In this document: positions 44,442-53,993 of the stretch, piece after piece | Position numbering within the stretch: the stretch's first letter is position 1 | How the letters are laid out: each line of letters begins with the position of its first letter | Origin: Chloroflexota bacterium | Lineage (GTDB): Bacteria; Chloroflexota; Anaerolineae; Anaerolineales; Anaerolineaceae | Direction of reading: 5' to 3' | DNA: 64,000 bases | NCBI GenBank assembly: GCA_016838895.1 | Contig: JAEKNU010000002.1 | Location: 107,825-171,824, forward strand | Notes under the pieces: model-generated | The model's input: the letters and a program-made list of their open reading frames with translations, nothing else | Database searches by the model: none | Told to the model about the DNA's origin: nothing | Translations under genes and position numbers: made by a program

Positions 44442-44699
44442 ATGCCATATTTTTGTTATATTGTGGAATGTGCTGATGGAACCTATTACACGGGTTGGTC
44501 CACGGACCCTGAACGACGATTGAAAGTGCATAATCAAGGAAAAGGGGCGCGCTACACCCGTCAACGCGGACCAGTACGCCTGATGTATATCGAGGAACAA
44601 CCGGATCATTCTACTGCATTAAAGCGTGAACGCCAGATTAAACGATACCCTCGGAATAAAAAGAAAGCTCTGATTGATGAGAATCCCATTAATAAATAA
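44442..44699 (+). CDS. GIY-YIG nuclease family protein (UPF0213/YhbQ-like)
   Basis: 85 residues from the ATG at 44442, with AGGAAAG upstream. Contains the GIY-YIG core as CYIVECADGTYYTGWS, Arg in DPERRLKVHN, and the YhbQ-like end GARYTRQRGPVRLMYIEE and ALKRERQIKRYPRNKK. Small stand-alone members of this family act on nucleic acids in a poorly understood way. It starts 2 bases after the preceding stop, so it is in the same operon. Confidence 0.9.
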   Translation: MPYFCYIVECADGTYYTGWSTDPERRLKVHNQGKGARYTRQRGPVRLMYIEEQPDHSTALKRERQIKRYPRNKKKALIDENPINK

Positions 44700-44703
44700 C
44701 ATT

Positions 44704-44735
44704 AGGATCGCTTTTTGGGCGATCCTGTTTTTTTA
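44704..44735 (+). terminator. Intrinsic terminator after the GIY-YIG gene
   Basis: AGGATCGC (44704-44711) pairs with GCGATCCT (44719-44726), 7-nt loop, then GTTTTTTTT. Confidence 0.9.
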
Positions 44736-44744
44736 GCCAGACGG

Positions 44745-47288
44745 TCACCCAGTTTCAAACAACGATTTTAATGCCTGTCCAGTATAGGATTCTTGTATGG
44801 CAGCTACGGCTTGCGGTGTTCCCTCGGCAATAATTCTGCCACCTTTTTCTCCACCTTCAGGGCCCAAATCAATGATCCAATCGGCACATTGAATTAATTC
44901 CAGATTATGCTCTATTACAACCACCGAATTTCCGGCATCCACCAGACGTTGCAGTAATAGAATCAGATTTGTTGTATCAGCTGCATGTAAACCCATTGTT
45001 GGCTCATCAAGTAGATACAGCGTTTTGCCACTGGCTTTGCGGCTTAGTTCTCTGGAGAGTTTAACGCGCTGGGCTTCACCACCGGACAATGTCGTGGCCG
45101 GTTGTCCAAGCTGTAAATAGCCCAACCCAACTTCTTCTAACAGGTGCAGCTTTTCTACCACAGCCGGATAATTCTTAAAATGTACCGCCGCTTCGCTGAT
45201 GGTCATTTCAAGAATGTCAGCGATATTTTTGTCATTAATGGAAACAGCCAATATCTTTTTCTTGTATCGTTTTCCCTGACACTGAGGACATTTCACACTC
45301 GTATCCGGTAAGAAGTGCATTTTCACGGTTAATTCGCCAGAGCCTTTGCAATGTGGGCAGGCACCATCCCGAGTATTAAATGAAAAATGCTTGTCTTTTA
45401 ATTTTAATTGCTTTGCATCAGGTGTAGATGCAAAAGCTGCGCGAATATTATCAAATGTTCCGGTATAGGTAGCGGCATTTGAGCGGGGAATACGTCCGAT
45501 GGCTTTCTGATCTACACTGATGACTTTATCAAGATAATGCCAACCATCAATTCGTTCGAATTTACCGGGTTCTTCTTTGCTGCCATTAAAATAATGGTTT
45601 GCTGCACGCTGTAGAATATCGATGATTAATGAGGATTTTCCTGATCCGGACACACCGGTAATGGCTACCAAACCACCCAAGGGTATGCTGACATCCAGAT
45701 TCTTCAAATTATTTTCAGCAGCACCGAATATTTCCAGTTTCTGCTGTAACCGCCTGGGAATTTTTGGAATAGGTTGTTTTAAATTACCATTCAGGTATTG
45801 AGCTGTGATGGAAGTAGGATGCGCAGCGATTTCCTGTGGAGTTCCACTGGCAACAATATGGCCGCCATCTTTTCCGGCTTTTGGGCCAATATCAATTAGA
45901 TAATCAGCTTTCCGATAAACATCCAGATCATGTTCAATGACCAGCATACTATTTCCAAGATCGCGGAGACGGGTGATGAATTTAAGTAGATTCTCAGTAT
46001 CACGTGGATGTAATCCCAGCGTGGGTTCATCCATAACATAGATAACGCCTGTCAATCCGGAGCCTAAAAGGGAAGCCAGACGCAAGCGTTGAGCCTCTCC
46101 ACCGGATAATGAAGTGGATGCACGATTTAATGACAGGTATCCAATGCCGACTTCCATTAAATGTTCCAGTCTTTCTATCATATCCACAAGTAAGGGTTCA
46201 ACGATATGATTCTCTGCTTCTGATAATGAACCCGGTAAATGTTGCAGCCACTGATGTAATTGATCTAGGGCGTATGTAACAAGTTCAACAATCGAAATCC
46301 CCTGTATAGTAACCTGGCGGGATTCTACTTTTAGGCGGCTGCCAGCACAATCCAGGCAGATTTGTTTGGTGACCAGTTTTTTTAATTTATCCCGATATTC
46401 TGTATTTTGGCTTTGCTCAGTATAACGCCGCAGGATGTTGGTTGCTACGCCTTCGAAGCGTCCTTTTGAAACTGTGGCTGGCGCTGGTTTCCCCGGAAAG
46501 TGACGGGCGAAGTCCTGGCTTTCAACACCATAAATCAGTAAATCTTTTTGAGGTTGGGAATATTCTTTTATCGGAAGATTGAGGTCCAGATGGAGGTCGT
46601 AATATGCTGAGGCAGTTTTTAATGTTTTTGAATAATGTTGGATGTAGTGAATATCCCAGCCGCTAATGGCACCATCGGGAATACTGAGATCCGTATTAAT
46701 AAGATTAGTAATTACGGGTCGATGGATTTCACCCAGTCCCATACAGGTTGGGCAGGCTCCCTGCGATTTATTAAAAGAAAAATCTGTCATGGAAAGTGGT
46801 TGTAAAGTGTGACCACATTTTGAACAGATGATTGACTCAGAAGCATCGTTTGCAGAATCTTCCTCTGATTCAAAACTATTCCAATTGGAATCATCTATAT
46901 CGGCATAGTTTTGTTGGATTTGACTGCCACACTGAGGACAAAGGCGCGTCCCGATGCGAGCATATAGGATGCGCAAATAGGTGAATATCTCTGTGGCAGT
47001 ACCTACAGTAGAACGCGGACTGCGGTTTGTTAAATGTTGATCTACACTGATGGTTGGAGAAAGTCCGCTGATGCGGTCGACAGCTGGTTTAGCGAGGTCA
47101 TCGGTTACCATACCCAATGATTCCAGGTATTGACGTTGACCTTCCTTATGAATCGTATCAAAGACCAAAGTAGATTTTCCGGAACCGGATAAACCAGTGA
47201 ATACAACCAGTTTGTTCTTGGGTATGTTGAGGGAGATATTTTTCAGGTTATGCAGCCGTGCTCCCTGGATTTTAATTTCATTGAACAT
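44745..47288 (-). CDS. UvrA2-like ABC ATPase lacking the UvrB-binding domain
   Basis: 847 residues from the ATG at 47288 with GGAGGAGAAA upstream; UvrA is about 940. Two ABC modules: Walker [18 protein letters not shown] and [14 protein letters not shown]; signatures [11 protein letters not shown] and [11 protein letters not shown]; Walker B-containing [11 protein letters not shown] and [11 protein letters not shown]. Zinc clusters: CPQCG with CSKCGH and CPTCMGLG, then CPHCKGSG with CPQCQG. The UvrB-binding block normally between ILYARIG-CPxCG and the next Cys pair is replaced by a short acidic linker. This is the UvrA2 pattern, linked to drug or damage tolerance rather than classical repair. 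Confidence 0.88.
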   Translation of the reverse strand: MFNEIKIQGARLHNLKNISLNIPKNKLVVFTGLSGSGKSTLVFDTIHKEGQRQYLESLGMVTDDLAKPAVDRISGLSPTISVDQHLTNRSPRSTVGTATEIFTYLRILYARIGTRLCPQCGSQIQQNYADIDDSNWNSFESEEDSANDASESIICSKCGHTLQPLSMTDFSFNKSQGACPTCMGLGEIHRPVITNLINTDLSIPDGAISGWDIHYIQHYSKTLKTASAYYDLHLDLNLPIKEYSQPQKDLLIYGVESQDFARHFPGKPAPATVSKGRFEGVATNILRRYTEQSQNTEYRDKLKKLVTKQICLDCAGSRLKVESRQVTIQGISIVELVTYALDQLHQWLQHLPGSLSEAENHIVEPLLVDMIERLEHLMEVGIGYLSLNRASTSLSGGEAQRLRLASLLGSGLTGVIYVMDEPTLGLHPRDTENLLKFITRLRDLGNSMLVIEHDLDVYRKADYLIDIGPKAGKDGGHIVASGTPQEIAAHPTSITAQYLNGNLKQPIPKIPRRLQQKLEIFGAAENNLKNLDVSIPLGGLVAITGVSGSGKSSLIIDILQRAANHYFNGSKEEPGKFERIDGWHYLDKVISVDQKAIGRIPRSNAATYTGTFDNIRAAFASTPDAKQLKLKDKHFSFNTRDGACPHCKGSGELTVKMHFLPDTSVKCPQCQGKRYKKKILAVSINDKNIADILEMTISEAAVHFKNYPAVVEKLHLLEEVGLGYLQLGQPATTLSGGEAQRVKLSRELSRKASGKTLYLLDEPTMGLHAADTTNLILLLQRLVDAGNSVVVIEHNLELIQCADWIIDLGPEGGEKGGRIIAEGTPQAVAAIQESYTGQALKSLFETG

Positions 47289-47368
47289 ACTTTTCTCCTC
47301 CAAATAAGCGCAATAATCGTTAATGCCAGTATATTCAAAGAGATTGATTTTGTATTGAAAAAATACGA

Positions 47369-47399
47369 CAAAAAACCGGCTGATTCTATTCAACCGGTT
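47369..47399 (-). terminator. Terminator of the mmd operon
   Basis: AACCGGCTGA (47374-47383) pairs with TCAACCGGTT (47390-47399) with one mismatch. On the minus strand it is followed by TTTTTTG. It lies 30 bases past the mmdB stop. Confidence 0.85.
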
Positions 47400-47428
47400 C
47401 AGGATTAGTATTGATGGAAATGAGGAGT

Positions 47429-48547
47429 TTATAACATCCCGGAAACCAAGGCCAGTAGCACACCGCCAGCTATGACACTACCCAATTGTCCGGCAGTGTT
47501 TGATCCCATGGCGTGCATGAGAATGTAATTGTCATAGTCTTCTTCCTGGGCCATCTGGGCGGATAATCGACCAGCCATAGGAAAAGCACTGATACCACAG
47601 GCCCCAATCAGGGGGTTGATTTTGCCCTTGGTTACAAAGCACATGAATTTGCCGAACAAAACACCGGCGGTGGTATCAATCACAAAAGCCAGTAACCCGA
47701 GTCCCAGAATCATGCCGGTTTGTAGGTTAAGGAAGCTTTCGCCGGACATGGTTGCTCCAATGGCTAAACCCAGGAATAGTGTCGAAATATTAATAATTTC
47801 ATTTTCGGCGGAGATACGTAAGCGTTCTACAACGCCACTCTCACGCAGTAGATTTCCGAGCATTAATGTAGCAATTAATGGGGCCGCATCTGGTGCAATG
47901 AGACTGATGCTAATCGTAACAATAATCGGAAAAGCAATCACTGCTTTTTTGGAAACCGGTTTGGCTTGATAATCCATTCGAATCAGACGTTCCTTTCGGG
48001 TGGTTAGGAGACGCATAATGGGCGGCTGAATAATGGGTACCAGGCTCATATAGGAATATGCAGCCACCGCAATGGGGCCTAATAATTCAGGCGCAAGTTT
48101 GGTTGCCACGAAGATTGCCGTTGGGCCGTCAATGGCACCAATCACACCAATGGATGCTGCCTGATTGAGTGGGAATCCTAACAATGTCGCCAGAATCAAT
48201 GTAGCGTAAATCCCGAATTGACCGGCTGCACCTAACAAAACAGTATATGGCATGGAAAGCAGGGGACGGAAATCAATCATAGCGCCCACGCCAATGAAAA
48301 TTAATAAGGGTAATAATTCAGTCTTGATGCCTGCATCATAAATAACTTTGAATACACCATGATCGGTGCCCATACCCAGGTTGGCCAGGATACAGCCAAA
48401 TCCGATGGGCAGCAAAAGTACAGGTTCATATTCTTTGACAATCGCTAATGTAATTAAGATCAAACCAACCGCAATCATTACGGCGTTTTGCCAGGTAAAA
48501 GAAGTAAATCCCTGAAATATTTCTGCGAATAATTCATCAAATTGCAT
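47429..48547 (-). CDS. mmdB: Sodium-pumping decarboxylase, beta subunit
   Basis: 372 residues, about nine or ten helices. The carboxybiotin decarboxylase/sodium channel subunit of the OadB/MmdB/GcdB family. The key membrane motif GVIGAIDGPTAIFVATKLAP is present, with the Asp that takes part in Na+ transport. Also GAMIDFRPLL and GNLLRESGVVERL. It couples decarboxylation of carboxybiotin to export of Na+. It ends the operon. Confidence 0.93.
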   Translation of the reverse strand: MQFDELFAEIFQGFTSFTWQNAVMIAVGLILITLAIVKEYEPVLLLPIGFGCILANLGMGTDHGVFKVIYDAGIKTELLPLLIFIGVGAMIDFRPLLSMPYTVLLGAAGQFGIYATLILATLLGFPLNQAASIGVIGAIDGPTAIFVATKLAPELLGPIAVAAYSYMSLVPIIQPPIMRLLTTRKERLIRMDYQAKPVSKKAVIAFPIIVTISISLIAPDAAPLIATLMLGNLLRESGVVERLRISAENEIINISTLFLGLAIGATMSGESFLNLQTGMILGLGLLAFVIDTTAGVLFGKFMCFVTKGKINPLIGACGISAFPMAGRLSAQMAQEEDYDNYILMHAMGSNTAGQLGSVIAGGVLLALVSGML

Positions 48548-48559
48548 GCTGGATTGTCC

Positions 48560-48976
48560 TTATCCTGCCAGTTCAATCAAAATCTGGCCATGTTGTACAT
48601 GATCACCTTGATTTATGTTGATGGATGAAACTATGCCAGTTTTAGTGCTGCGAATGACATTGTTCATTTTCATTGCTTCAAGCGTACATACTTCCTCGCC
48701 GACAGATAATGTATCACCCACACTTACCTTGATCGTTGTGATGACACCCGGAATTGGTGCTGTAATATTGTTCATGCCTGATGTAACAGATGAAGCAGGT
48801 GCTGGTTTGGAGGTGCTGACGGCTTTTGGTTTCTGGATTTGTTGTACAGATGGTTTATTGATTTCTGGAGTTACTTCAAAAACTTCACCGTCGATGATTG
48901 CCTTAATGGGACGGGCATTAATATCGTTAATTTCTACTTGATAAGATTTATTTTTTACATTAACTGTAAGATACAT
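48560..48976 (-). CDS. mmdC: Biotin carboxyl carrier subunit of the sodium-pumping decarboxylase
   Basis: 138 residues. N-terminal beta part, a flexible Pro/Ala/Ser/Lys linker (about 40-68), then a biotinyl domain with EAMKM; biotin would be on Lys103. Carries CO2 from the carboxyltransferase (alpha) to the membrane decarboxylase (beta). It lies 12 bases upstream of mmdB and 10 downstream of the small OadG-like gene. Confidence 0.92.
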   Translation of the reverse strand: MYLTVNVKNKSYQVEINDINARPIKAIIDGEVFEVTPEINKPSVQQIQKPKAVSTSKPAPASSVTSGMNNITAPIPGVITTIKVSVGDTLSVGEEVCTLEAMKMNNVIRSTKTGIVSSININQGDHVQHGQILIELAG

Positions 48977-48986
48977 GATTAAACCT

Positions 48987-49307
48987 CTATTTCAGTGGCG
49001 TGTTTTGACGGAATGAGGATTGCCAACTGCTGACTACCGCAGATGGTGCTGGATAATCACCCTGATATGATGAAAGAACATTTGAGTTTAATACGGCAGC
49101 AACTGCGACAGCTGCAATTTTTTGTTTAAGCTCTTTCTCATTCGTTGATCCATCAGTAATATTTGTCTGAACTTCAGAAACTGAAGAATTTTTGTCCTGC
49201 GTAATTTTGACAAGAAATGACATTAATCCCCATAATAAAATAATCGCAATGAATACAATTCCCATACCGATTAAGGTTATCCATAGCGAGGTTCCAAGAT
49301 TTTCCAT
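48987..49307 (-). CDS. mmdD: OadG-like small membrane subunit
   Basis: 106 residues. One N-terminal helix (LWITLIGMGIVFIAIILLWGL) matches OadG gamma/MmdD. A charged middle (KNSSVSEVQTN) is followed by an Ala-rich helix (IAAVAVAAVL). The subunit anchors the alpha and biotin subunits to the beta subunit. The order alpha, delta, gamma, beta is that of methylmalonyl-CoA decarboxylase operons. Confidence 0.82.
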   Translation of the reverse strand: MENLGTSLWITLIGMGIVFIAIILLWGLMSFLVKITQDKNSSVSEVQTNITDGSTNEKELKQKIAAVAVAAVLNSNVLSSYQGDYPAPSAVVSSWQSSFRQNTPLK

Positions 49308-49341
49308 GCAAATTTTCTCCTAGACTAAATAGTAAAACGCA

Positions 49342-50892
49342 TTAAAGCGGTATATTTCCGTGTTTACGCGGCATTGGTCGAATGGCTTTATCACGCAAGG
49401 CGGTTATTGCGGCATATATGGCTGGCCGTGTTTCTCGTGGTTCAATGATGTCATCAATATAACCGGCTTTGGCTGCCGTGTACGGATTGAGGAACTCAGA
49501 TCGGTAAAGTTCTGTGAGTTTTTCGCGTTCGGCAACCGGATCATCGGCTGAATTAATTTGTTTGCCATATAAAATATTCACCGCACCTTCGGCACCCATA
49601 ACGGCAATTTCTGCGCTAGGCCAGGCATAACAAATATCTGTGCCAAGATATTTGCTGCTGAGTACTACATATGCGCCGCCGTACGCTTTGCGAGTGACAA
49701 TGCTGATTTTGGGTACGGTTGCTTCAGCATAGGCATAAAGTACTTTCGCACCATGCCGGATAATCCCGCGATGTTCCTGATCAATACCAGGCAGAAAGCC
49801 GGGTGAATCAATAAAGGTTACTAGCGGGATATTGAAACAATCACATAAGCGTACAAAGCGAGAGATTTTATCAGCCGCGTCGATATCCACTACACCCGCC
49901 ATAACACAAGGTTCCTGCGAGACAATGCCCACAGCATATCCGCCAATGCGGGCGAATCCGATGATGGCATTAGGGGCAAAAGTCGATTGGATTTCCAGAA
50001 AACTGTTCTGGTCTACGATATATGAGATGGCAACATGCATGCTATACGGCTCTAATCCACTCAAAGGAATCAATTGATTCAGGCTTTCTTCCATACGATC
50101 AGGCCGTTCTTCTGTTATTTCAATGGGGGCATTTTCCAAATAATTATCCGGTAAATAGCTTAAGTACAAACGTGCCGTCGCTAGAGCGGATTGTTCATCA
50201 GGACTGGTCAGATGAGCCAGGCCACTCTGGCTGTGATGCACCTTTGCACCGCCCAGATTTTCAAAATCAATCTCTTCACCGGTAACTGCTTTGATTACAC
50301 TAGGTCCGGTAAGGAACATATATGAGCTACCTTCCACCATAATGATGCAATCCGTGACCGCTGGTGAATAAGCAGCACCGCCAGCACATGGGCCCATAAT
50401 AATGCTGATTTGAGGAATGGTGCCTGAGTATTGCGCATTGCGTTTGAAAACCTCGGCGTAACCACCCAAACTATGAACGCCTTCCTGAATGCGGGCGCCA
50501 CCGGAGTCAATAATTCCGATAATTGGTTTCCCGTTTTCGGCGGCTTTATCCATGACATTGCAGATTTTTTTGCCGTGCATTTCACCCAAAGCGCCACCCA
50601 TGACAGTGAAATCCTGAGCATAAACATAAACCGTGCGACCATCAATGCTGCCGTATCCCGTAATGACCCCGTCGCCATAATTTGATTCTGTTCCATTTTC
50701 AGTGGAAATATTGCGTTGGGTTATAAATGGATCTAACTCGTGAAATGAATTTTCGTCCAACAATACAGCAATGCGTTCTCTGGCTGTGTATTTTCCTTTG
50801 GCATGCTGCTTCTCAATACGTGCTCCACCACCACCCATTTGTGTTTGGGCTTTTTTTTCACGGAGTTCAATAATTCTGGGATCTTCAGACAT
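49342..50892 (-). CDS. mmdA: Methylmalonyl-CoA decarboxylase alpha subunit (carboxyltransferase)
   Basis: 516 residues, the size of propionyl-CoA carboxylase beta/MmdA. It shows two crotonase-fold halves with oxyanion motifs GGARIQEGVHSLGGYAEVF and GAKVLYAYAEATVPKISIV, plus FIDSPGFLPG and TRKAYGGAYVVLSSK. It moves the carboxyl group of methylmalonyl-CoA to biotin. Together with the three downstream genes it forms a Na+ pump; with a separate biotin carboxylase it could instead act as a propionyl-CoA carboxylase. GAGGAAA lies about 6 nt before the ATG. Confidence 0.9.
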   Translation of the reverse strand: MSEDPRIIELREKKAQTQMGGGGARIEKQHAKGKYTARERIAVLLDENSFHELDPFITQRNISTENGTESNYGDGVITGYGSIDGRTVYVYAQDFTVMGGALGEMHGKKICNVMDKAAENGKPIIGIIDSGGARIQEGVHSLGGYAEVFKRNAQYSGTIPQISIIMGPCAGGAAYSPAVTDCIIMVEGSSYMFLTGPSVIKAVTGEEIDFENLGGAKVHHSQSGLAHLTSPDEQSALATARLYLSYLPDNYLENAPIEITEERPDRMEESLNQLIPLSGLEPYSMHVAISYIVDQNSFLEIQSTFAPNAIIGFARIGGYAVGIVSQEPCVMAGVVDIDAADKISRFVRLCDCFNIPLVTFIDSPGFLPGIDQEHRGIIRHGAKVLYAYAEATVPKISIVTRKAYGGAYVVLSSKYLGTDICYAWPSAEIAVMGAEGAVNILYGKQINSADDPVAEREKLTELYRSEFLNPYTAAKAGYIDDIIEPRETRPAIYAAITALRDKAIRPMPRKHGNIPL

Positions 50893-51195
50893 CTGTTTTC
50901 CTCGTGATTCTGAGATTATGCGTTCCTATTGAAATGGATGAGAATACGTTAATATCATTGTAATCCGCTACATTCAATTTCTATGCGGTAAAGATCATGT
51001 TTTTACTTAACTTTTATCCTATTCTTTTGTGGAAATATACCATTCTGCAGTGGTGAATCATCAATATAGATGCGATTAATTTGTGATTAAGGCATGATTT
51101 CTATCAAAATATCTGGATATATGTCATAAAACCCCTTTTTTGTGGCACTTCTTGTACCAAAATTCGGTTTCCCTATTCGGATTATTCTAGTATTT

Positions 51196-51204
51196 TGATA
51201 TAAT
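51196..51204 (+). promoter_or_regulatory. Extended -10 promoter of the beta-helix gene
   Basis: TGA-TATAAT (51196-51204). Start near 51211. The stretch 50893-51195 before it is AT-rich, holds no ORF that I trust, and should contain the leftward mmdA promoter, which I could not place with confidence. Confidence 0.45.
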
Positions 51205-51210
51205 TTATTC

Positions 51211-51396
51211 ATATACTATAGTTTTATTTTATTGGGATGCGTTGATCCAGATTCACGAAATGGTCGCTTCATTTATGTTATTGGTACATAGATAATGGAT
51301 CTGGGAAGCAGAGTAGCGAAACCGGCCCGTATGGCTGGTTTTTTTTTATTTTATTTATATAGCAAAGAAGTTTATCGTTACTCGAGGAGTGTAAAT
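51211..51396 (+). promoter_or_regulatory. Structured leader with terminator upstream of the beta-helix gene
   Basis: The predicted 186-nt leader folds by eye as a closing stem TCCAGAT (51246-51252) with ATCTGGG (51299-51305), enclosing hairpins AAATG/CATTT (51258-51274) and ATGT/ACAT (51275-51289): a three-way junction. A terminator follows, AACCGGCC-like stem ACCGGCC/GGCTGGT (51321-51339) plus T8. The gene starts only 50 bases later with its own AGGAG, so termination within the leader would control it. I could not match it to a known riboswitch class. Confidence 0.45.
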
Positions 51397-53670
51397 ATGC
51401 AAAAGGATTATTTTAGAAAAATTTTTGGATTTATTATTATTTTAATATTTATGTTTTCGTTGATTAATCCCGGTTCAGTATTAGCGGAAGGCGAAACGCC
51501 TGAGCCGACAATCGTAGAAGAAGAAATGCAAGCAACAGAATTGCAGGATACATTGGTGCTTGAAACGGAGTTGTCGGAAACTGCTACTGAGGAAATTGAG
51601 CCAACTGATGCAGAATCCGATGAAACACCTACTGTTGAATCAATTGATTTGACGATTTCCGAGACAGAAGAAACGCCTGCATTGCCTGATAAAGCAGATT
51701 CAACAGAAACAAGTGAACTAACCATTGAGCCTTCCTCTGAACAGTTGACTGATATCATCAGCGCGGCAGCTCAAGCAGATGTTGATTTTGCCAATGAAGA
51801 GGGTGAGCCAGTTGTAATGGCAAGTGAAGAATCCCTTGAATTGATGGAGTCAGTACCAGATCCATGGGTTATTCGTGCTGGCATTACTCACCGATTTCTG
51901 AGTGATTGTACTGGGCAACCAATAGATGCCAATAATACCTGTACAGTTCCTACATTACCCCTTCTGCCAGTACAGGCTGCTATAGATTTTGCAAATCCTG
52001 GTGAAACAGTCTACCTTGGCCCCGGCACATTTGTTGAGGATATAGAAATTACAAAAGACCTTACCCTGCAAGGAATGGCTGGCACAATTATTCAATCACC
52101 AGTGGATATCAATAGTGAATTTACCACTTCTGGTCCAAGGGATAACAGTCCGATCATTTATGTGAATAATGCTACCGTAACGATTGACGGCATTACCCTG
52201 GATGGTGCTGGGAATGGGAATGCAAATTATCGCTTTTCCGGGATTGCCTATCATAATGCTGGCGGTACAGTATCCAATAGCTTAATTCAAAATATTATGG
52301 ATACACCTTTTTCCGGATCACAACATGGGGTTGCCATTTATGCCTATAACGAAGATGGTACAGCACGCACATTGAATATCTTCGATAATACAATCGTGGA
52401 TTTCCAGAAAAATGCTATGGCTCTGGCAGGTGCCGGTTTGACAGTAGATGTACATGACAATACGATAACCGGAGCAGGGCCAACCAGTGTAACGGCTCAG
52501 AATGGCATTCAGGTGGGCTATGATGCTACAGGTAGCATAACCAACAACATTGTCGAAGATGTTTGGTACAGTGGACCCAATTGGAGCGCAACCGGGATTC
52601 TGATATACAACGCGGGTGGGACTGTTGAAGTATCTGATAATACCGTGAATGATAGTCAGAATGGTGTTTATGCTCAAAATACTGAGGTTGAAATATCAGA
52701 TAATACTATTAATGGAAGTGACTATGGCGTAGTAATCTACGGTTCAACCTCAAGTAGTCAAGTATCGGGAAATACCATATCCAACAGCTTGCTTGGATAT
52801 TACTCTGATGAAATCTCTGTTGTCGTAAGAGATAATATTTTTACTGGAAATACAGATGGCGCCGAGGTAGATGCAGCTCCATCAACAGGCGATTTGCTGT
52901 ACAACTATTGGGGTTGTGATGAAGGTCCGGATGGAACATCATCGAACTGTAATACGGCAGTTGGTGCCAACTATGATCCCTGGCTGATTGATCCGGATGG
53001 CGATTTTGTTTTTGAATCCAGCGATGGAACAGGCGGATATGTAGATAATTGTCCAACCGTTGCCAACCCGGATCAGGCAGATAGTGATGGTGATGGTATT
53101 GGTGATGCCTGTGAAGATGGTGGTGATGTTACGCCTACGCCGAATCCACCAGCGCCGCAACGATTTGATGGTGTCATTCCAGTGACGGGCGGTGATATCA
53201 ATAAATTAGCTTGCCCTGCTGGCATTAATGAAGTAGTTATGCGGCTGGAAAATGGAAATCAGGTACGCTTCATTGGTTTATGTGACCTGGATGCAGTTTT
53301 GAACACGATAGGAGAGGATGGATTACCTGAAACCTTGCCTGCGAATACTGCATATGTCTCCGATATGCTGATTCAGGTTTTGGAAAATGGAAATTTGTTG
53401 GAATTGTTGTCCAATGGTTTGCTTGAGATGTCATTTCTACTTCCAAAAGAAGCAGTTAACAGTGATTTAGGATTATATTTCTGGGATGAGGAAAACTTAA
53501 CCTGGATAGAGATACCTTTGCATTCACCCGAAATGGCGTATCCATTGACTTTAAACCAGGATGATGAAAATGATCAACGTTTGATTTTCAATGGACTGTC
53601 TGCTGTGATTTCTCGGGCAATGTCTCAGGAAAACTTTACTGGCTTATTTGTCTTGGTGGAGCAGCAATAA
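51397..53670 (+). CDS. Exported right-handed beta-helix protein
   Basis: 757 residues from the ATG at 51397 with GAGGAG-type site upstream; the frame further up lies in the leader. Signal peptide to about residue 30. A Glu/Thr-rich low-complexity stretch runs to about 150. A parallel beta-helix (NosD/PbH1-like) follows: AAIDFANPGETVYLGPGTF, then repeats such as VHDNTITG, ITNNIVEDV, VSDNTVND, ISDNTING. Next a thrombospondin-3-like calcium loop (VDNCPTVANPDQADSDGDG), and a C-terminal beta domain. No membrane anchor. Probably a secreted glycan-binding or lyase-like protein; catalytic residues not evident. Confidence 0.8.
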   Translation: MQKDYFRKIFGFIIILIFMFSLINPGSVLAEGETPEPTIVEEEMQATELQDTLVLETELSETATEEIEPTDAESDETPTVESIDLTISETEETPALPDKADSTETSELTIEPSSEQLTDIISAAAQADVDFANEEGEPVVMASEESLELMESVPDPWVIRAGITHRFLSDCTGQPIDANNTCTVPTLPLLPVQAAIDFANPGETVYLGPGTFVEDIEITKDLTLQGMAGTIIQSPVDINSEFTTSGPRDNSPIIYVNNATVTIDGITLDGAGNGNANYRFSGIAYHNAGGTVSNSLIQNIMDTPFSGSQHGVAIYAYNEDGTARTLNIFDNTIVDFQKNAMALAGAGLTVDVHDNTITGAGPTSVTAQNGIQVGYDATGSITNNIVEDVWYSGPNWSATGILIYNAGGTVEVSDNTVNDSQNGVYAQNTEVEISDNTINGSDYGVVIYGSTSSSQVSGNTISNSLLGYYSDEISVVVRDNIFTGNTDGAEVDAAPSTGDLLYNYWGCDEGPDGTSSNCNTAVGANYDPWLIDPDGDFVFESSDGTGGYVDNCPTVANPDQADSDGDGIGDACEDGGDVTPTPNPPAPQRFDGVIPVTGGDINKLACPAGINEVVMRLENGNQVRFIGLCDLDAVLNTIGEDGLPETLPANTAYVSDMLIQVLENGNLLELLSNGLLEMSFLLPKEAVNSDLGLYFWDEENLTWIEIPLHSPEMAYPLTLNQDDENDQRLIFNGLSAVISRAMSQENFTGLFVLVEQQ

Positions 53671-53718
53671 TCAGCAATTACAGAAGATAGCGAAAATAAT
53701 TTTCTGAATTTCACGAAT

Positions 53719-53752
53719 AAGCAGCTTTTTATATAAAGGAAGCTGCTTTTTG
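53719..53752 (+). terminator. Intrinsic terminator after the beta-helix gene
   Basis: AAGCAGCTT (53719-53727) pairs with AAGCTGCTT (53740-53748), then TTTTT-rich tail. Confidence 0.85.
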
Positions 53753-53785
53753 TCTCCTTACAAATTTGATATTAGTACGGATTCA

Positions 53786-53816
53786 TTGAACAAAATGAGG
53801 AATAATCCTCTATAAT
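53786..53816 (+). promoter_or_regulatory. Candidate promoter with palindrome for DUF3048 gene
   Basis: TTGAAC (53786-53791), a long 19-nt spacer, TATAAT (53811-53816). The spacer contains the dyad GAGGA-ATAA-TCCTC (53797-53810) next to the -10, a possible operator. Long spacing may mean that an activator is needed. Confidence 0.4.
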
Positions 53817-53900
53817 AGAGAATACAACGTAAAAATGGCGTAAAAATGATGCAATTGCATTTGGACGTTGTTACAAGCACATTCAGTGATTCGGAGAATA

Positions 53901-53941
53901 CCATCCTAACAGTTTTGTATACAGAATGTTAACAAGGATGG
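53901..53941 (+). promoter_or_regulatory. Hairpin in the DUF3048 leader
   Basis: CCATCC (53901-53906) pairs with GGATGG (53936-53941), and TAACA (53907-53911) with TGTTA (53927-53931), across a bulge. It lies in the ~170-nt leader, 50 bases before the ATG. No T-tract follows, so it is not a terminator. Confidence 0.35.
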
Positions 53942-53993
53942 ATTACAATTGGATTAATTGGATGAACATTATGATGTATTTTGAGAGGTTAGT

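Noticed and set aside
51211..51396. c-di-GMP class I riboswitch upstream of the beta-helix gene
   Set aside because: The conserved CGCAAAGCC and flanking motifs are not present; only a generic junction plus terminator is seen.
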